Positions 1 to 64,000 of a stretch of 64,000 bases of DNA are shown here, one piece after another. Below the pieces are notes generated by a model. The model made no database searches. It had not been told where the DNA came from and worked only from the letters and a program-made list of their open reading frames with translations. The DNA is from Ophiura sarsii (taxonomy: Eukaryota; Echinodermata; Ophiuroidea; Amphilepidida; Ophiuridae). Position numbers and translations under genes: made by a program. Each line of letters begins with the position of its first letter. Position 1 is the first letter of the stretch. The stretch lies in the NCBI GenBank assembly GCA_035610835.1, contig CM069457.1, positions 38,791,319-38,855,318 of the forward strand, read 5' to 3'.

Positions 1-2680
1 ACCCTACATAGCATATGCTTCCTAACCCGTCTATCCCACCTATCTATCCCTTACCACCTATCCATCCGTAACCGACTATCCTCCCTAACCATCCTGATCC
101 TCCCTCCACTACAATCCGCCTCTCTTGCCCTACATAGCATATGCTTCCTAACCCGCCTATCCCACCTATCTATCATATATATCTATCCCTTACCACCTAT
201 CCATCCCTAACCGCCTATCCTCCCTAACCATCCTGATCCGCCCTCCCCTACAATTCGCCTCCCCTACCCTACATCCTGTACCACCTATCAATCCCTAACC
301 GACTATCCTCCCGAACCATCCTGATCCTCTCTCCACTATAATCCGCCTCTCTTGCCCTACATAGCATATGCTTCCTAACCCGCCTATCCCACCTATCAAT
401 CATATATATCCCATACCACCTATCCATCCGTAACCGACTATCATCCCTAACCATCCTGAACCCACCTCCCCTACAATTCCTCCCTCATACCCTACATAGC
501 ATATGCTTCCTAACCCGCCTATCCCACCTATCTATCCTACCTATCCCTTACCACCTATCCATCCCTAACCGACTATCCTCCCTAACCATCCTGATCCCAC
601 CTCCCCTACAATCCGTCCCTTATACCATACATAGCATATGCTCCCTAACTCGTCTATCCCACCTATCTATCCTATCTATCCCTTACCACCTATCCATCCC
701 TAACCGTCTATCCTCCCTAACCATCATGATCCTCCCTCCCCTACAACCCGCCTCTCCTGACCTACATAGCATATGCTTCCTAACCCGTCTATCCCACCTA
801 TCTATCCTATCTATCCCTTACCACCTATCCATCCGTAACCGACTATCCTCCCTAACCATCCTGATCCGCCCTCCCCTACTATCCGCCTCCCCTACCCTAC
901 ATAGCTTAATGCTTCCTAGCCCGCCTATCCCACCTGTATATTCCTATCTATCCCTTACCACCTATCCATCCCTAACCGACTATCTTCCCTAACCATCCTG
1001 ATCCCACCTCCCCTACAATCCGTCCCTCATACCCTACATAGCATTATGCTTCCTAACCCGCCTATCCCACCTATCTATCCTATCTATCTCTTACCCCCTA
1101 TCCATCCCTAAATGACTATCCTTCCTAACCATCATGATCCACCCACCCCTACATTCCGTATCGCCTACCCTACATAGCATATGCTTCCTAACCCGCCTTT
1201 CCCACCTATCTATCCTATCTATCCCTTACCACTTATCCATCACTAACCGACTATCCTCCCTAACCATCCTGATCCGCCCTCCCCTACAATCCGCCCCTAC
1301 CCTACATGGCATGTATGCTTCCTAACCCGCCTATCCCACCTATCTATCCTATCTATCCTACCTATCCCTTACCACCTATCCATCCCTAACCGACTATCCT
1401 CCCTAACCATCCTGATGCCATAATCCGTCCCTCATACCCTACATAGCATTATGCTTCCTAACCCGCCTATCCCACCTATCTATCCCTTACCACCTATCCA
1501 TCCCTAACCGACTATCCTCCCTAACCATCCTGATCCTCCCTCCCCTACAACCCGCCTCTCCTGCCCTACATAGCATATGCTTCCTAACCCGTCTATCCCA
1601 CCTATATATCCTATCTATCCCTTACCACCTATCCATCCGTAACCGACTATCCTCCCTAACCATCCTGATCCGCCCTCCCCTACAATCCGCCTCCCCTACC
1701 CTACATAGCATATATGCTTCCTAACCCGCCTATCCCACCTATCTATCCCTTACCACATATCCATCCCTTACCGATTATCATCCCTAACCATCCTGATCCG
1801 CCCTCCCCTACAATCCGCCTCCCCTACCCTACATAGCATAATTATGCTTCCTAACCCGCCTATCCCACCTATCTATCCTATCTATCCCTTACCACCTATC
1901 CATCCCTAACTGACTATCCTCCCTAACCATCCTAATCCCACCTCCTCTACAATCGGTCCCTCATACCCTACATAGCATATGCTTCCTAACCCGCCTATCC
2001 CACCTATTTATCCTATCTATTCCTTACCACCTATCCATCCCTAACCGAATATCCTCCCTCATCATCCTGATCCTCCCTCCCCTACAATCCGCCTCTCCTG
2101 CCCTACATAGCATATGCTTCCTAACCCGCCTATCCCACCTATCCATCCTATCTATTCCTTACCACATATCCATCCATAACCGACTATCCTCCCTAACCAT
2201 CCTAATCCCACCTCCCTACAATCCGTCCCTCATACCCTACATAGCATTATGCTTCCTAACCCGCCTATCCCACCTATCTATCCTATTTATTCCTTACCAC
2301 CTATCCATCCCTAACCGACTATCCTCCCTTACCATCATGATCCTCCCTCCCCTACAATCCGCCTCCCCTACCCTACATAGCATATGCTTCCTAACCCGCA
2401 TATCCCACCTATCTATCCTATCTATCCCTTACCACTTATCCATCCCTAACCGACTATCCTCCCTAACCATCCTGATCCCATCTCCCCTACAATCCGTCCC
2501 TTATACCATACATAGCATATGCTTCCTAACCCGCCTATTCCACCTACCTATCCCTTACCACCTATCCATCCCTAACCAACTATCCTCCCTAACCATCCTG
2601 ATCCGCCCTTCCCTACAATCCGTCTCCCCTACCCTACATAGCATATGCTTCCTAACCCGCCTATCCCACCTATCTATCCA
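1..2680. repeat. Pyrimidine-rich satellite array, about 135-bp unit (left block)
   Basis: About 20 head-to-tail units, each with the anchors CATAGCATATGCTTCCTAAC, CCACCTATCTATCC, CTTACCACCTATCCATCC and GACTATCCTCCCTAACCATC. Spacing between anchors is about 134-135 bp, with some truncated units. At least three subtypes recur: one with GATCCTCCCTCCCC...CTCTCCTGCC, one with GATCCCACC...GTCCCTCATACC, and one with GATCCGCCC...CTCCCCTACC. The plus strand is strongly pyrimidine-rich, which leaves long open frames that are not genes. Confidence 0.97.
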
Positions 2681-2717
2681 GTAGCATGACTATGCGAGTG
2701 ATCGGATAAACACTCAC

Positions 2718-62471
<59,754 letters not shown>

Positions 62472-64000
62472 CTGCAATGTGAAAAGAAACATACAGTAAA
62501 CGACAACCAAACGAAATGAAGGCATTATAAGCTGTATTCCTCGACCACGCATGTGTGAGATTCGGTAATAGTTTAAAAGAATGTTGAAACCATCTAAGTC
62601 AAACACATTATTGGATATCCTAAACACACATTGAATACCCTCTATAGTTTAGGCCTAATCAGCTCCAAATTGGTGAGAATTATTCGTTTTTTATACAAGC
62701 ATGCGTTTTTGACGCACGCACGCGTCACGCATATGATACACAGGGCGCGTGTTGCCTTGACGCACAACCGGATCCCATTCTGTATTCATTCGCTGCTGCA
62801 AGGCGAAGCTTCGTCAATTTGAAACTGAACAGACTATAGTTAATCTGCTCCGGAACGGGGACGCGTTCGGCTTGAGGGCATGCTATTTAGTGGCTCACTG
62901 CCGTCAGTTTTAACACATGTGATACATCAAGTGACGGGAGTTCGTCTTCCGTTGGGTGACGAATAAATTTGATATTTGAAAAGAAGGCGGGCTTGGGAAC
63001 GGGACTGCGTTACCAAGGGAACGGCCTCAAAAACTTATTTTGCCGATTTTCAACAATAAAATAAATCTCTCATCTATGTGATAAAGTTAGAACATTCATC
63101 ACTACATAATAACCTCAAGGCTTATGTTGAATGTAAAAATTGTCACACTTAACCTAAAAATGTACTAAAATGGTGTAAACACGCCTAGAAAATGATAGTC
63201 TCAGCGCGGTATACATGGTATATAGGCTCAAAAAGGTGTAATTTCGACCTGTATTGCAAAATGTTGGGGCCTTAATTTGTGAATTTTTTTATGGTTGAAC
63301 ATGCAATGATTGCACACATTGACGGGTACACGTTATCACGTTGACACACACCTGTCAATTTTTAGCGCCCTAAATCTGGTATTTTCTTTGGATCCACAAT
63401 TTTCTTACACCATACCGTCATTGTTTGTGTTAGACGGACTTGATTCAAGTCTACATAAATTCCTTGTATTTCGTTGACGCTACCTTATTTGTTGGGTCAT
63501 CATAAAGTGGCGCTGTTGCATGAAAACGCGACCTGATATCTACTTATGCGCAGTATAGGACTTTCCTATCCAAACATTAATTCTCATCTACCGTCACGTA
63601 GTTATATCAATTAAGTATAGCTTGTTACTTGTCCAAGCTTGTAGTTACAGAATGGAATCGGTTTCACAAAGCGTTGTTATTTGCGTGTTCATAAATCCAT
63701 TTCATATGAATTATTTCTGAGCGGAAAGTGATATTGATGTCGGATCAATAGCAATTTCTTCTTGTTGCGCGTTCCGACAAATTACACTATCATCAAACAA
63801 CAAAGCTCACCAATATGTGTTACAATTATATGTATATGTACAAAGATGTGACAATTTCTTATATTATTTCAATTCGACGATCATATTGAAATATGAGCAA
63901 AATAACAAAAATTTAAAAAACAATAACGCTGTAAGGCGACGAAAAAACATGTGTTCTACGGGCGATCATCTAAGGTTCTGTTGATCGGGCATTATCGTAT
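62472..64000. other. No recognised exon; expected 5' region of the gene
   Basis: Exon 1 seen begins in phase 1, so the true first exon(s) should lie here or beyond 64000. I found no signal peptide-like open stretch, no convincing splice pair and no promoter pattern. 62656-62790 is repetitive and resembles 9886-10140. Confidence 0.5.

Overview
The window looks like nuclear DNA of an animal, most likely a marine invertebrate deuterostome (echinoderm, hemichordate or lancelet type). The evidence is an AT-rich, intron-rich layout with clean GT-AG splice sites, many small terminal-inverted-repeat elements, tRNA-derived SINEs, a CR1/L2-like LINE end, and one large gene whose WSC, PKD, REJ and GPS modules are typical of invertebrate polycystins. 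The species cannot be fixed from the sequence alone.

One host gene dominates. It is a polycystin-1/REJ-like receptor read right to left (minus strand) over about 60 kb. I placed 25 exons between 62,471 and 10,423, plus a probable GPS exon at 2,718-2,941. The first 19 exons (62,471 to 23,945) join through 18 consecutive phase-compatible junctions into about 1,729 continuous codons. The order is LamG/ConA-like domain, farnesoic-acid-O-methyltransferase-like (FAMeT) domain, WSC, PKD, a cysteine-bearing spacer, several PKD-type modules, then REJ. One REJ exon (phase 1 to 0) is missing between 23,945 and 21,216. Six more exons (21,216 to 10,423) carry the REJ-to-GAIN-like region. The start codon and signal peptide lie to the right of the window or in an unrecognised exon after 62,471. 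The PLAT and transmembrane exons were not found and probably lie beyond the left edge. The protein would be a large cell-surface receptor.

Region by region: 1-5,271 is a pyrimidine-rich satellite of about 135 bp per unit, broken by a unique island that holds the probable GPS exon. 5,272-10,422 has no recognised exon. 10.4-24.2 kb holds the REJ/GAIN-like exons among MITEs, hairpins and a 1.2-kb repeat. 24.2-35.9 kb is one 11.7-kb intron filled by a nested stack: a hairpin-array MITE carries two copies of a GTTGGTTAA-rich transposon; one copy was opened by a 6.5-kb tandem insertion with GTAAT at all three junctions, and the other by a poly(A) retroposon. 35.9-62.5 kb holds exons 18 to 1 with MITEs, SINEs, a LINE end, a long inverted repeat, a pure CAT repeat next to a splice acceptor, and two decayed copies of a FAMeT exon, each broken by a transposon. 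No recognised exon lies right of 62,471.

No bacterial features, CRISPR arrays, rRNA or intact tRNA genes were seen. The most unusual items are the N-terminal domain order of the polycystin, the hairpin-array MITE family, the tandem GTAAT-junction element, and the satellite surrounding the GPS exon.
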